Source: Szabonella alba
Lineage (GTDB): Bacteria; Pseudomonadota; Alphaproteobacteria; Rhodobacterales; Rhodobacteraceae
DNA: 64,000 nucleotides
NCBI RefSeq assembly: GCF_016765775.1
Contig: NZ_JAESVN010000001.1
Span: forward strand, 248,001-312,000
Direction: 5' to 3'
The notes beneath the pieces are model-generated. The model saw only the letters and a list, made by a program, of their open reading frames with translations, was not told where the DNA came from and made no database searches. Shown in pieces: positions 17,030-25,608 of this stretch; position 1 is the first letter of the stretch; each line of letters opens with the position of its first letter. Made by a program: the position numbers and the translations under genes.

Positions 17030-17866
17030 ATGCGCAATTTTCTTCCTTTCACGAAAAAGCCGCCCATCGTGCCGGTGATCCGACTTGCCGGGGCCATCGG
17101 GTCAGGCGGGCGGTTCTCGCCCGGGCTGAATGACGCGGGGCTTGCGCCCCTGATCGAGCGCGCCTTTTCGCGCGGCAAACCTGCGGCGGTGGCGCTGATC
17201 GTGAATTCTCCGGGCGGATCGCCGGTGCAATCCTCGCTGATCGCGGCGCGGATCCGGCGGCTTTCGGAAGAAAAGAAGGTGCCGGTCCACGCCTTTGTCG
17301 AGGATGTCGCGGCCTCGGGCGGCTATTGGCTGGCCTGTGCGGCGGATGATATCTGGGCGGACCGGACCTCGATCATCGGGTCGATCGGGGTGATTTTCGC
17401 CTCATTCGGTTTTCCCGAACTGATGGCCCGACAAGGGGTGGAGCGGCGCATCGTGACCGCCGGGCGGTCGAAATCGCTGGCCGATCCTTTCCTGCCGCAA
17501 AAGCCCGAGGATGTGGCGCGGTTGCGCGCCTTGCAGGAGCCGATCCATGCCGCATTCATCGACCATGTGAAGGCGCGGCGGGGGGCACGGCTGGATGCCG
17601 GGGCGGATCTGTTCAACGCTGATGTCTGGGTCGGAGAACAGGCGGTTCCGCTGGGGCTGATCGACGGGATCGCCCATCCGGTGCCGAAGCTGCGCGCGCT
17701 TTACGGCGAAAAGGTGCGGCTTGTGCCGATGGGCCAGCGCCGTCCCTTCTGGCAGCGTTTCGGCGGGGCCGCTGGTGCCATGGGCGGCGAAATGGGCGCA
17801 GGGCTGGCCGGGGCGGCACTGGATGCGGTCGAGGAGCGCGCACTGTGGTCGCGTTACGGTCTGTGA
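17030..17866 (+). CDS. S49-family serine peptidase (SppA/SohB-like)
   Basis: The product has 278 residues. S49 peptidases cut leader peptides and membrane proteins with a Ser/Lys dyad. Ser96 in DVAASGGYW and Lys148 in AGRSKSLADP are spaced 52 residues apart, as in bacterial short SppA enzymes; NSPGGSP and GSIGVI are also family motifs. There is no obvious N-terminal membrane anchor. The ATG at 17030 is chosen because MRNFLPF leads directly into the core; the frame opens earlier (16946) with Arg/Cys-rich sequence that looks non-coding, and no strong ribosome site is seen at either start. Confidence 0.87.
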   Translation: MRNFLPFTKKPPIVPVIRLAGAIGSGGRFSPGLNDAGLAPLIERAFSRGKPAAVALIVNSPGGSPVQSSLIAARIRRLSEEKKVPVHAFVEDVAASGGYWLACAADDIWADRTSIIGSIGVIFASFGFPELMARQGVERRIVTAGRSKSLADPFLPQKPEDVARLRALQEPIHAAFIDHVKARRGARLDAGADLFNADVWVGEQAVPLGLIDGIAHPVPKLRALYGEKVRLVPMGQRRPFWQRFGGAAGAMGGEMGAGLAGAALDAVEERALWSRYGL

Positions 17867-17867
17867 C

Positions 17868-18080
17868 ATGGTGAAGGTCGTCACATTCTTCCTGATCGGG
17901 ATCGTTGTGCTGGCAATCTTTGGCCGGCTTGGCTGGTTCGGCGGGATCATGCGCCGGTCCCTGACGGGCAAGCGCAAATCGGGCAAGCTGTCGCGACCGG
18001 CAATCTGCATAAAATGTGGCGCGCCAGTGATCGGGGCGCAGGGCTGTGTCTGTGACCGGCCGGGAACGGGTGAGGGATAA
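17868..18080 (+). CDS. Small membrane protein with four-cysteine (zinc-ribbon-like) tail
   Basis: The product has 70 residues. The N-terminus is one membrane helix (about 4-25), followed by a basic segment (RRSLTGKRKSGK) and a C-terminal CIKC...CVC cluster (Cys47, Cys50, Cys60, Cys62) that could bind zinc or a metal cluster. It begins one base after the stop of the S49 peptidase gene and is followed 9 bases later by the antiporter, so all three are likely co-transcribed. No function can be assigned. Confidence 0.72.
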   Translation: MVKVVTFFLIGIVVLAIFGRLGWFGGIMRRSLTGKRKSGKLSRPAICIKCGAPVIGAQGCVCDRPGTGEG

Positions 18081-18089
18081 GATTTGACG

Positions 18090-19046
18090 ATGGATCTGGT
18101 ATGGGTCGCGGGGGGGCTTGTCCTGCTCGTTCTGGCCGGGGATGCCCTTGTGCGCGGGGCGGTCAATCTGGCGCTTCGGCTGGGGATACCGGCGCTGGTG
18201 GTGGGATTGACGGTCGTGGCCTTCGGCACGTCGGCGCCTGAATTGCTGGTCTCGGTGCAGGCGGTGCTGAAAGATCAGGCGGATATCGCCCTGGGCAATG
18301 TCGTCGGGTCCAACATCGCCAATGTGCTGCTGGTGCTGGGTGTTCCGGCGCTGATCGCCACGATCCATTCCGCCGATCTGGGGCTGGGGCGCAGCTATGT
18401 CACGATGCTGGCCGCCACGGCGCTGTTCATCGCGGTCAGCCTGTTCGGCCCGATCACCGTCTGGCACGGGTTGATCCTGCTGGCCGGGCTAGCGCTGATG
18501 CTGCTGGACAATTACCGCAGTTCAATGGCGCATCGTGCCGCCCTTGCGGGTAATCCCGGGGCAGAGGCCGAAGAGGTTGAAGGCGCCGATCCCACCATGC
18601 CCGGCTGGAAGATTGCAGTCTTCCTTGTGGCCGGGCTGATTGGCCTGCCGCTTGGGGCGGATCTGCTGGTCGACGGGGCGTCGAATATCGCCCGGTCGAT
18701 GGGCATCAGCGAGGTGGTGATCGGCCTGACACTTGTGGCGGTCGGAACCTCGCTGCCGGAACTGGCAACCTCGGTCATCGCGGCGTTCAAGCGGCAGGCT
18801 GAGGTGGCGATGGGCAATGTCATCGGCTCAAACGTGTTCAATCTGCTGGGCATCATCGGGGTCACATCGCTGGTCGGCCCGCTTCCGGTGCCCGAGGTGA
18901 TGCTGAACCGGGATCTCTGGGTCATGGCGCTGGCCGCATTGGTGTTGCTGCCCTTCATCTTCGGGCGGTTCAGCCTGACGCGCGGGGTGGGGGTGGCGTT
19001 CCTGCTGGCCTATGCGGGCTATACCGCAGCACTGGTGCTGCTGTGA
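18090..19046 (+). CDS. Calcium/sodium antiporter (CaCA family, YrbG-like)
   Basis: The product has 318 residues from the ATG at 18090 and about ten membrane helices. Both alpha-repeats of the cation/Ca2+ exchanger family are visible: AFGTSAPELLVS with GNVVGSNIANVL in the first half, and AVGTSLPELATS with GNVIGSNVFNLL in the second. These carry the ion-binding Glu and Asn residues, so the transporter should be active at the inner membrane. A TTG two codons upstream (18084) has better spacing from GAGGG and is a possible alternative start. The end overlaps the SDR gene by 4 bases. Confidence 0.9.
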   Translation: MDLVWVAGGLVLLVLAGDALVRGAVNLALRLGIPALVVGLTVVAFGTSAPELLVSVQAVLKDQADIALGNVVGSNIANVLLVLGVPALIATIHSADLGLGRSYVTMLAATALFIAVSLFGPITVWHGLILLAGLALMLLDNYRSSMAHRAALAGNPGAEAEEVEGADPTMPGWKIAVFLVAGLIGLPLGADLLVDGASNIARSMGISEVVIGLTLVAVGTSLPELATSVIAAFKRQAEVAMGNVIGSNVFNLLGIIGVTSLVGPLPVPEVMLNRDLWVMALAALVLLPFIFGRFSLTRGVGVAFLLAYAGYTAALVLL

Positions 19047-19834
19047 CCGCTGCGTCCGGGCTGGCCTTGGTCACCGGGGCGGGGCGGCGGCTGGGGCGCG
19101 CGATGGCGCTGTATCTGGCGGGGCGGGGGTTCGATCTGGCGCTGCATTGCCATGGATCGCGGGACGATGCTGAAACGCTTGCCGTTGAGATCCGTGCCAT
19201 GGGCCGCAGGGCCGGGGTCTTTGCTGCCGATCTGCTGGAGGAGGCCGAGGTCGCGGCGCTGCTTCCGGCGGTTCTGGCCGAAATGGGCGGGCCGGTCACG
19301 CTGCTGGTCAACAATGCCTCGATCTTTGAGCATGACGATATCACAAGCGCAACGCGCCTCAGCTGGGACCGCCATTTCGGGTCCAACCTGCGCGCGCCAT
19401 TCGTGCTGACGCAGGCACTGGCGGCACAGGACCTGCCCGATCTGCGGGACGCAGAGGGGGAGCGTCTGGCGGGTGCGCTGATCGTCAACATGATCGACCA
19501 GCGCGTGCTGAAACCCGTGCCGGATTACATGACCTATGGCATCGCCAAGGCGGGTCTCTGGGCTATGACGCGGATGACGGCGCAGGCGCTTGCCCCGCGG
19601 ATCAGGGTCAATGCGATCGGACCCGGGCCGACACTGCAGGGCGGTCGCCAAAGCGCGGAACAGTTCCGCGCACAGCGTGCGACCACGATCCTTGGGCGCG
19701 GTGCTGCACTGGCTGATATCTGCGCGGCGCTTGGATTTTTCATCGACAGTCCGGCGGTGACAGGGCAGTTGATCTGTGCCGATGGCGGCCAGCATCTGGA
19801 CTGGCGCACCCCGGACGTGACCGGTCTGGAATAA
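19043..19834 (+). CDS. Short-chain dehydrogenase, FolM/pteridine-reductase-like
   Basis: The product has 263 residues. A Rossmann-fold SDR with the nucleotide motif TGAGRRLG: the RRLG ending (instead of the common GIG) and the adjacent NADPH-type region resemble FolM/PTR1 pteridine reductases. The active site YGIAK and NNAS are present, with GPGPT after the last strand. It may reduce dihydromonapterin or dihydrofolate-type pterins using NADPH; a generic SDR cannot be excluded. The start is GTG, overlapping the antiporter stop by 4 bases (GTGA), and the gene ends an apparent operon. Confidence 0.82.
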   Translation: MTAASGLALVTGAGRRLGRAMALYLAGRGFDLALHCHGSRDDAETLAVEIRAMGRRAGVFAADLLEEAEVAALLPAVLAEMGGPVTLLVNNASIFEHDDITSATRLSWDRHFGSNLRAPFVLTQALAAQDLPDLRDAEGERLAGALIVNMIDQRVLKPVPDYMTYGIAKAGLWAMTRMTAQALAPRIRVNAIGPGPTLQGGRQSAEQFRAQRATTILGRGAALADICAALGFFIDSPAVTGQLICADGGQHLDWRTPDVTGLE

Positions 19835-20145
19835 GTCCAGCAGGGCAGGGGCGGCGAAGTTTTGCACCGTGGGCCAAATCTTCACATGACCGTTACAATT
19901 TACCCTGTGTTTTCAGGGATTTGCCGATGCTCACGAATTCTTTTGTTTGAAATCAAAGGGTTGAATTTGTGCCTATTATTTGGGCAGGGCGACGAAGCGG
20001 GCCGGATTCAAGGGAAATTCCGCCTATGCAGAAGTTTGCCAACAGAGTTATCCACATAAACCGGGGATAGGTTCCCTCTTGCCCCGGAGGCCGTATCATT
20101 GCAGCGAAGGCGGGAATCGAGGGAACGGGCAGGGGCATTGAGAAG
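19835..20145. other. 311-base AT-rich intergenic region before uvrC
   Basis: No credible gene is seen. Bases about 19875-19985 are conspicuously AT-rich for this chromosome (for example CTTTTGTTTGAAATCAAAGG nearby). A consensus DnaA box lies at 20048-20056. Possible promoter hexamers (TTGAAA at 19947, TATTAT at 19974) are too far apart (21 bases) to call. A purine-rich GAGAAG precedes the uvrC start. Confidence 0.6.
20048..20056 (+). promoter_or_regulatory. Consensus DnaA box
   Basis: TTATCCACA matches the strict DnaA-box consensus (TTATNCACA) exactly. It stands alone in the spacer 90 bases before uvrC. No second full box is visible nearby and no origin-flanking genes (dnaA, parAB, gidA, hemE) occur in the window, so it is more likely a regulatory or DnaA-titration site than an origin. 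Confidence 0.5.
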
Positions 20146-22008
20146 ATGACGCAGGGTCAGGAAACGCCGCTGGGGCATGAGGTGATCCAGAAGGCGGTGA
20201 AAGGGCTGGACGGATCGCCCGGGGTTTACCGGATGCTGAACGCCGCCTCGGAAGTGCTGTATGTCGGCAAGGCGCGCAACCTGCGTGCGCGGGTGTCGAA
20301 CTATGCCCGCCCCTCGGGTCATTCGGGGCGCATTGCGCGGATGATTTCCGAAACCGCCTCGATGATGTTCCTGACGACGCGGACGGAAACCGAGGCGCTG
20401 CTGCTGGAGCAGAACCTCATCAAGCAATTGAAGCCGCGCTACAACGTGCTGCTGCGTGACGACAAGAGCTTTCCCAATATCCTGATCCCGACCGACCATC
20501 CCTTTCCGATGATCCGCAAACATCGCGGCAAGCGCAGCGACAAGGGGCATTACTACGGCCCCTTTGCCAGTGCGGGGGCGGTGAACCGGACGCTGAACCA
20601 GTTGCAGCGGGTGTTCCTGCTGCGCACCTGCACCGATGCTGTGTTCTCGGGCCGGACGCGGCCCTGTCTGCTCTATCAGATCAAGCGCTGTGCCGGGCCT
20701 TGCGTGGAGAAGGTGGGCGCGGAGGATTACGCGGCGCTGGTGGCTGATGCGCGGCGCTTTCTGGAAGGGCGGTCAACCGATGTGCAGGCCAATCTGGCAG
20801 CAGAGATGTCAAAGGCCAGCGAGGCGATGGAGTTTGAGCGCGCCGCCGCCCTGCGCGACCGGATCAAGGCGCTGACAGCGGTGCAATCGGCGCAGGGGAT
20901 CAACCCGCGCGGCGTGGCCGAGGCCGATGTGGTGGCGCTGCATCTGGAGGGCGGGCAGGCCTGCGTGCAGGTCTTCTTCATCCGTGCGAACCAAAGCTGG
21001 GGCAACCGCGATTTCTATCCCCGCACCGGGGCGGGGGCAGAGGAGGCCGAGATCATGGAGGCCTTCCTGACCCAGTTCTATGACGACAAGATCCCCCCGC
21101 GACTGATCCTGCTGTCGCATCCGGTCGAGAATGAGGATCTTGTGACCGCCGCCCTGTCCGAACGGGCAGGCCGCAAGGTCGAGATCGCCGTGCCACAGCG
21201 GGGCGAAAAGGCCGAGCTGGTGGAAAACGCCGCGCGCAATGCCCGCGAAAGCCTTGCCCGGAAACAGTCTGAAAGTGCGACACAGAACCGGCTGCTGGAG
21301 GGGATAGCGGAAGCCTTCGGTCTGGAAAGCCCGCCGCGCCGGATCGAGGTCTATGACAACTCGCACATTCAGGGCAGCAATGCCGTGGGCGGCATGATTG
21401 TGGCTGGCCCCGAGGGCTTCCTCAAATCGCAATACCGCAAGTTCAACATCAAGGGTGAGGCGGGTGCCAACAGCGATGATTTCGGCATGATGCGCGAGGT
21501 ACTGACGCGCCGCTTCGAACGCCTGCTGAAAGAGGACCCCAACCGCGAAAGCGAGGCCTGGCCGGACTTGTTGCTGATCGACGGCGGCGCAGGGCAGGTC
21601 TCGACCGTGGCCGCCGTAATGGCCGAAATGGGCGTGGACGACATCGCCATGGTCGGGGTCGCCAAGGGCGTGGACCGCGACCATGGCAAGGAAGAGTTCC
21701 ACCGTGCAGGCCAGCCGCCCTTTGCGCTGCGGATGAATGATCCGGTGCTTTATTTCATCCAGCGCCTGCGCGACGAGGCGCATCGCTGGGCCATCGGAGC
21801 GCATCGCGCCAAACGTGCCAAGGCGGTCAGCGCCACCCCGCTGGATGAGATCCCGGGCGTGGGGGCGGCGCGCAAACGCGCGCTGCTGGCGCATTTCGGA
21901 TCGGCCAAGGCAGTGTCGCGCGCGGGAGTTCCGGATCTGATGGCGGTGGACGGGATTTCCGAGCCGATGGCGCGCAAGATCTCGGATTTCTTCAGCGCGA
22001 GGGGCTGA
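20146..22008 (+). CDS. uvrC: Excinuclease ABC subunit C
   Basis: The product has 620 residues. UvrC makes the two incisions around a DNA lesion in nucleotide excision repair, recruited by UvrB. The N-terminal GIY-YIG nuclease domain (GVYRML...[13 protein letters not shown]), the UvrB-binding UVR segment ([20 protein letters not shown]), the RNase H-like second nuclease ([25 protein letters not shown]) and a C-terminal tandem helix-hairpin-helix ([17 protein letters not shown]) are all present, so the protein looks intact. The gene stands alone on its transcript and is followed by repeat copy F. Confidence 0.97.
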   Translation: MTQGQETPLGHEVIQKAVKGLDGSPGVYRMLNAASEVLYVGKARNLRARVSNYARPSGHSGRIARMISETASMMFLTTRTETEALLLEQNLIKQLKPRYNVLLRDDKSFPNILIPTDHPFPMIRKHRGKRSDKGHYYGPFASAGAVNRTLNQLQRVFLLRTCTDAVFSGRTRPCLLYQIKRCAGPCVEKVGAEDYAALVADARRFLEGRSTDVQANLAAEMSKASEAMEFERAAALRDRIKALTAVQSAQGINPRGVAEADVVALHLEGGQACVQVFFIRANQSWGNRDFYPRTGAGAEEAEIMEAFLTQFYDDKIPPRLILLSHPVENEDLVTAALSERAGRKVEIAVPQRGEKAELVENAARNARESLARKQSESATQNRLLEGIAEAFGLESPPRRIEVYDNSHIQGSNAVGGMIVAGPEGFLKSQYRKFNIKGEAGANSDDFGMMREVLTRRFERLLKEDPNRESEAWPDLLLIDGGAGQVSTVAAVMAEMGVDDIAMVGVAKGVDRDHGKEEFHRAGQPPFALRMNDPVLYFIQRLRDEAHRWAIGAHRAKRAKAVSATPLDEIPGVGAARKRALLAHFGSAKAVSRAGVPDLMAVDGISEPMARKISDFFSARG

Positions 22009-22016
22009 CGGCAGGC

Positions 22017-22077
22017 AGGGGCGCTGCCCCTCGCGGCGTGCCGCCGCTCACCCCGGGGTCTTTCAGCCAGGATGAAC
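22017..22077 (+). repeat. Intergenic double-hairpin repeat, copy F
   Basis: Directly after uvrC. Hairpin 1 is AGGGG-CGCTG-CCCCT fused to family geometry (22017-22031); hairpin 2 is GCGGCG-TGC-CGCCGC (22033-22047); the tail reads CACCCCGGGG then TCTTT and CAGGATGAAC. It may act as the uvrC terminator. It faces copy E, which lies on the opposite strand. Confidence 0.6.
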
Positions 22078-22082
22078 TCAGT

Positions 22083-22139
22083 CGTCCCTTTTCAGCTTGG
22101 TGCAAATACCTCGGGGGGTGAGGGGGGCAGCGCCCCCCT
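22083..22139 (-). repeat. Intergenic hairpin repeat, copy E
   Basis: On the minus strand, downstream of efp: hairpin AGGGGGG-CGCTG-CCCCCCT, then CACCCCCCGAGGTATTTG and a tail ending GCTGAAAAGG. It lacks the second TGC-loop hairpin. Position suggests a role at the 3' end of the efp transcript. Confidence 0.6.
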
Positions 22140-22162
22140 GCCTTCCCCGGGGCGAGCGGGGC

Positions 22163-22729
22163 TCAGTCCTTGGACCGCTCCACATAGGTGCGGTCTTCGG
22201 TATTGATGATGATGCGGGTTTCCGCGCCAATATGGGGCGGCACCATGACCCGCAGCCCATTGGTGCAGATCGCGGGCTTGTAGGAGGAGGACGCCGTCTG
22301 CCCCTTCACCACGGGTTCGGTCTCGGCGATTTCGACCACCACACGCTGCGGCGGTTCCAGCGCGATGGCAACACCTTCGAAGGTGCGCAGATAGACCTTG
22401 ATCCCGTCGACGAGGAACACCTTGTCATCGCCGACCACATCCTCGGTCACGGTGATCTGTTCATAGGAGGCGGGGTCCATGAAATGATAGCCTTCGCCAT
22501 CGGCATAGAGGAAATCATATTCGCGTTCGTCCACTGTGGCCTTTTCGACCATCTCGGTCGTGCGCCAGCGTTCTGACACCTTCACCCCGTCCGAGATGCG
22601 GCGCATGTCGACGCTGGTGGTCGGCGTGCCCTTGCCGGGGTGGAAATTTTCTGCTTTCAGGACGGCGTAGAGCTTGCCGTCCATTTCGACGACATTGCCC
22701 TTGCGGAGCGAGGAGGCGATGACTTTCAC
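22163..22729 (-). CDS. efp: Translation elongation factor P
   Basis: The product has 188 residues, the normal EF-P length. EF-P relieves ribosome stalling at proline runs by entering the E site. The loop NFHPGKG places Lys33 at the site that is beta-lysylated in the EpmA pathway, which fits the adjacent epmA gene. The start is GTG at 22729, preceded by GAAGGA; the longer open frame upstream (to 22804) is proline/arginine-rich and lacks support. It is divergent from epmA, sharing a 128-base promoter region. Confidence 0.97.
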   Translation of the reverse strand: MKVIASSLRKGNVVEMDGKLYAVLKAENFHPGKGTPTTSVDMRRISDGVKVSERWRTTEMVEKATVDEREYDFLYADGEGYHFMDPASYEQITVTEDVVGDDKVFLVDGIKVYLRTFEGVAIALEPPQRVVVEIAETEPVVKGQTASSSYKPAICTNGLRVMVPPHIGAETRIIINTEDRTYVERSKD

Positions 22730-22857
22730 GGGTTCATTCCTTCGTGGTTCTTGGGCGTGGTTTCGCGATGGTTTCGCGGGCGGGTCCGGCGGGACCCTGC
22801 ACATTGCCCCGCGCCTAGCCTATCTTCGCGCGGATTTCCAGCCGAAAGCCATTCCTC

Positions 22858-23907
22858 ATGCCCTCTGAAACAAGCCCCTGGTGGACACCCGCCCGTCATG
22901 CCGACCGCCGTCCGGCCCTGCTGGCCCGGGCGCGCATCCAGCAGGCCCTGCGCCTCTGGCTGGCGGATCAGGATTTCATCGAGGTCGATCCCGTCGCCCT
23001 GCAGGCCAGCCCCGGCAATGAGGCGCATCTGCATGCCTTTGTCACCAGTGCCATCGGCAATGACGGGTGCCCACGCCCGATGTATCTGCATACGTCGCCC
23101 GAATTCGCGATGAAGAAACTGCTGGCGGCAGGCGAACGGCGGATCGCAGCCTTCGCCCATGTCTGGCGCAACCGCGAACGGGGCGCGCTGCACAGCCCGG
23201 AATTCACGATGTTGGAATGGTATCGCGTGGGTCAGGATTACAGCGTGCTGATGGAGGATTGCGCGGCGATGCTGCGTCTGGCGGCAAAGGCGGCAGGCAG
23301 TGATCTGCTGCGCTTCCGCGACCGGATCTGCGACCCCTATGCGGCACCCGAACGGCTGTCGGTGCCCGATGCCTTCCGGCGGCATGCCGGGATCGACCTG
23401 ATGGCGACGATCCGCCCCGATGGCACCACCGATGCCGCCGCCCTGCGCGCGGCCATGGCGGGGGCGGGCATTGCCACCGGCGAGGGCGAGGGCTGGTCGG
23501 ATCTGTTCAGTCGCATCCTGTCAGACCGTATCGAGCCGCAGCTTGGCCTTGGCCGCGCGACCCTGCTGGACCGCTATCCGCTGGCCGAGGCGGCGCTGGC
23601 CCGCCCTTGCGCCGACGATCCGCGGCTTGCCGAACGGTTTGAGCTTTATGCCTGCGGGGTGGAACTGGCCAATGGGTTCGGCGAACTGACCGATGCTGAT
23701 GAGCAGCGCCGCCGTTTCGAGGCGGAGATGGCCGAAAAGCAGCGCATCTACGGCCATCGCTATCCGCTGGATGAGGATTTTCTGTCAGCCCTTGCCCTGA
23801 TGCCGGATGCGGCGGGCATCGCGCTGGGGTTCGACCGGCTGGTGATGCTGGCCACCGCCGCGCCCCGGATCGACGATGTGATCTGGACACCGGTGGCGGA
23901 GGGCTGA
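22858..23907 (+). CDS. epmA: EF-P beta-lysine (lysyl) transferase EpmA
   Basis: The product has 349 residues: a class II lysyl-tRNA-synthetase-like catalytic core without the anticodon-binding domain (full LysRS is about 500). Motif 2 is HVWRNRERG..HSPEFTMLEWY and motif 3 is GIALGFDRLVML. Such proteins adenylate (R)-beta-lysine and attach it to EF-P. Its place divergent to efp, whose loop carries the target lysine, supports this. The partner aminomutase epmB is not in the window. Confidence 0.93.
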   Translation: MPSETSPWWTPARHADRRPALLARARIQQALRLWLADQDFIEVDPVALQASPGNEAHLHAFVTSAIGNDGCPRPMYLHTSPEFAMKKLLAAGERRIAAFAHVWRNRERGALHSPEFTMLEWYRVGQDYSVLMEDCAAMLRLAAKAAGSDLLRFRDRICDPYAAPERLSVPDAFRRHAGIDLMATIRPDGTTDAAALRAAMAGAGIATGEGEGWSDLFSRILSDRIEPQLGLGRATLLDRYPLAEAALARPCADDPRLAERFELYACGVELANGFGELTDADEQRRRFEAEMAEKQRIYGHRYPLDEDFLSALALMPDAAGIALGFDRLVMLATAAPRIDDVIWTPVAEG

Positions 23908-24007
23908 GCGCGGAATACCGATCCGGACCCGGCGACAGGGCGCCGCAGGTGGGCCATGCGACGCAAAGCCTCTTCCCCATCCCCCCGCGATTGGCTACCA
24001 CTCGGGC

Positions 24008-24673
24008 ATGAGGTGGACGATCCCCAATATCCTGACGGTCATGCGGCTCTTTGCAGCGCCGGGTGTTGCGGTGATGTTTCTGTATTTCCACCGGCCCTGG
24101 GCGGACTGGTTCGCGCTGGCGCTGTTCGTGACCGCCGCGATCACAGATTTCTTTGACGGCTATCTGGCGCGGCTGTGGAAGCAGGAATCGAAATTCGGGA
24201 CCATGCTGGACCCGATTGCCGACAAGGCGATGGTCGTGATCGCGATCATGGTCATCACCGGCTATTCGGGGATGAACCCTTGGCTGATCCTGCCCGCGAC
24301 GGTGATCCTGTTCCGCGAGGTTTTCGTTTCCGGCCTGCGGGAGTTTCTGGGCGCCAAGGCCGGACTTCTGAAGGTCACGCGGCTGGCGAAATGGAAGACC
24401 ACGGCGCAGATGGTGGCGATTGCGGTGCTGTTTCTGGGCACCGGGCTGGAGCATATGCACCTGACGGCCTATCAGGCGATGGACCCCGCCGATTATATCG
24501 CGATGCTGGAACGCGGGCCCGAAGACTGGAACCAGCTTTGGCTGGTCGCCGAAAGCGGCTGGTATGCCGGGATCACCGGTTTCGTGCTGATCTGGATCGC
24601 GGCGGTGCTGACCTTCCTGACCGGCTGGGATTATTTCGGCAAGGCCCAGCCCTATCTGCGGGATGAGACATGA
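24008..24673 (+). CDS. pgsA: CDP-diacylglycerol--glycerol-3-phosphate 3-phosphatidyltransferase
   Basis: The product has 221 residues with four or more membrane helices. PgsA makes phosphatidylglycerol phosphate, the first committed step to phosphatidylglycerol and cardiolipin, at the inner membrane. The CDP-alcohol phosphotransferase motif DGYLAR...FGTMLDPIADKAM fits D-G-x2-A-R-x8-G-x3-D-x3-D exactly. The start MRWTIPNILTVMRL is typical. Its stop overlaps moaD by 4 bases. Confidence 0.95.
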   Translation: MRWTIPNILTVMRLFAAPGVAVMFLYFHRPWADWFALALFVTAAITDFFDGYLARLWKQESKFGTMLDPIADKAMVVIAIMVITGYSGMNPWLILPATVILFREVFVSGLREFLGAKAGLLKVTRLAKWKTTAQMVAIAVLFLGTGLEHMHLTAYQAMDPADYIAMLERGPEDWNQLWLVAESGWYAGITGFVLIWIAAVLTFLTGWDYFGKAQPYLRDET

Positions 24674-24918
24674 TCGAGGTGCTGTATTTCGCATGGGTGC
24701 GTGAACGGATCGGCCTGCCGCGCGAAAGGATCGAGACCGGGGCCGCGACCGTGGCCGATCTGATGGCTGAGCTTTCGGCGCGCGAACCGCGCTATGCCGC
24801 CGCCTTTGCCGATCCGTCCAGCCTGCGCGTGGCGCTGGATCAGGAACTGGCCGATTTTGATGCACCGCTGGCCGGGGTGCGTGAGGTCGCCTTCTTTCCG
24901 CCGATGACAGGGGGCTGA
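24670..24918 (+). CDS. moaD: Molybdopterin synthase sulfur-carrier subunit
   Basis: The product has 82 residues, a ubiquitin-like small protein ending in the required Gly-Gly (PPMTGG), which is adenylated and thiocarboxylated. It supplies sulfur to MoaE for making molybdopterin from cyclic pyranopterin. It starts within the pgsA stop (ATGA) and is followed by moaE after 4 bases, so the three genes form one operon. Confidence 0.95.
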   Translation: MIEVLYFAWVRERIGLPRERIETGAATVADLMAELSAREPRYAAAFADPSSLRVALDQELADFDAPLAGVREVAFFPPMTGG

Positions 24919-24922
24919 GCGC

Positions 24923-25396
24923 ATGCGCATCGCGGTGCAGCTCGAACCTTTCGACACCGGGGCAGAATTGTCGGGGTTTCAGGCCGGTTGCGCAGGCGGG
25001 GAGACGCGCGGAGAGACGGGCGCGGTTGTCACCTTCAGCGGCGTCGTGCGCAACAGTGCGTCGGGCGATCTGGCCGCGATGGAGATCGAGCATTATCCCG
25101 GCATGACCGAAGGCGCGATCGCGAAATTCGCAGCCGAGGCCTCCGCGCGCTGGCTCCTGACCGATTGTCTGGTCATTCACCGCCATGGCCGCCTGACCCC
25201 CGGTGAGACGATCATGATGGTCGCGACCGCCGCACCGCACCGGGCCGATGCCTTTGCGGCGGCGGAATTCCTGATGGATTACCTGAAATCCCGCGCGCCG
25301 TTCTGGAAAAAGGAAATCACCGCTTCGGGCGCGGAATGGGTTGCCGCGAAAGACAGCGATGAGGCGGCACTGGACCGCTGGCGCGAAGAAGGGTGA
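24923..25396 (+). CDS. moaE: Molybdopterin synthase catalytic subunit
   Basis: The product has 157 residues. MoaE takes sulfur from the MoaD thiocarboxylate. Family motifs are visible: GAVVTFSGVVRN, MEIEHYPGM, HRHGRL and the catalytic Lys region DYLKSRAPFWKKE. The length is normal. The operon ends about 25 bases further at repeat copy B, whose first hairpin is followed by a T-run. Confidence 0.96.
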   Translation: MRIAVQLEPFDTGAELSGFQAGCAGGETRGETGAVVTFSGVVRNSASGDLAAMEIEHYPGMTEGAIAKFAAEASARWLLTDCLVIHRHGRLTPGETIMMVATAAPHRADAFAAAEFLMDYLKSRAPFWKKEITASGAEWVAAKDSDEAALDRWREEG

Positions 25397-25421
25397 CCTC
25401 GTCCCTGCCGTCAAAGCGCGC

Positions 25422-25492
25422 AGGGGGGCGCTGCCCCCCTTTTTGGCTGCGCCAAATTCACCCCCCGGGATATTTGAAGACAGAAAAAGGAG
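25422..25492 (+). repeat. Intergenic double-hairpin repeat, copy B
   Basis: Hairpin 1 (25422-25440) is AGGGGGG-CGCTG-CCCCCCT and runs into TTTTT, so it should also act as the moaE terminator. Hairpin 2 (25442-25456) is TTTGGC-TGC-GCCAAA. The tail reads ACCCCCCGGGATATTTG then GACAGAAAAAGGAG. From 25442 to 25492 it matches copy C (30202-30252) with two mismatches in 51 bases. Confidence 0.75.
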
Positions 25493-25608
25493 GGGAGAGG
25501 TTTGCAGGCATTGGTCCCGGGCAAACCGGGCACCCGGGCCTTGACTTCGCGCCGGGGGCGGTATGTATCGGCGCCAACCGGAATTGAGCCTCGGGAAGGG
25601 GAACCCCC

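Noticed and set aside
19876-20056. Chromosomal origin
   Set aside because: Only one exact DnaA box and none of the usual origin-flanking genes; reported only as a DnaA box.
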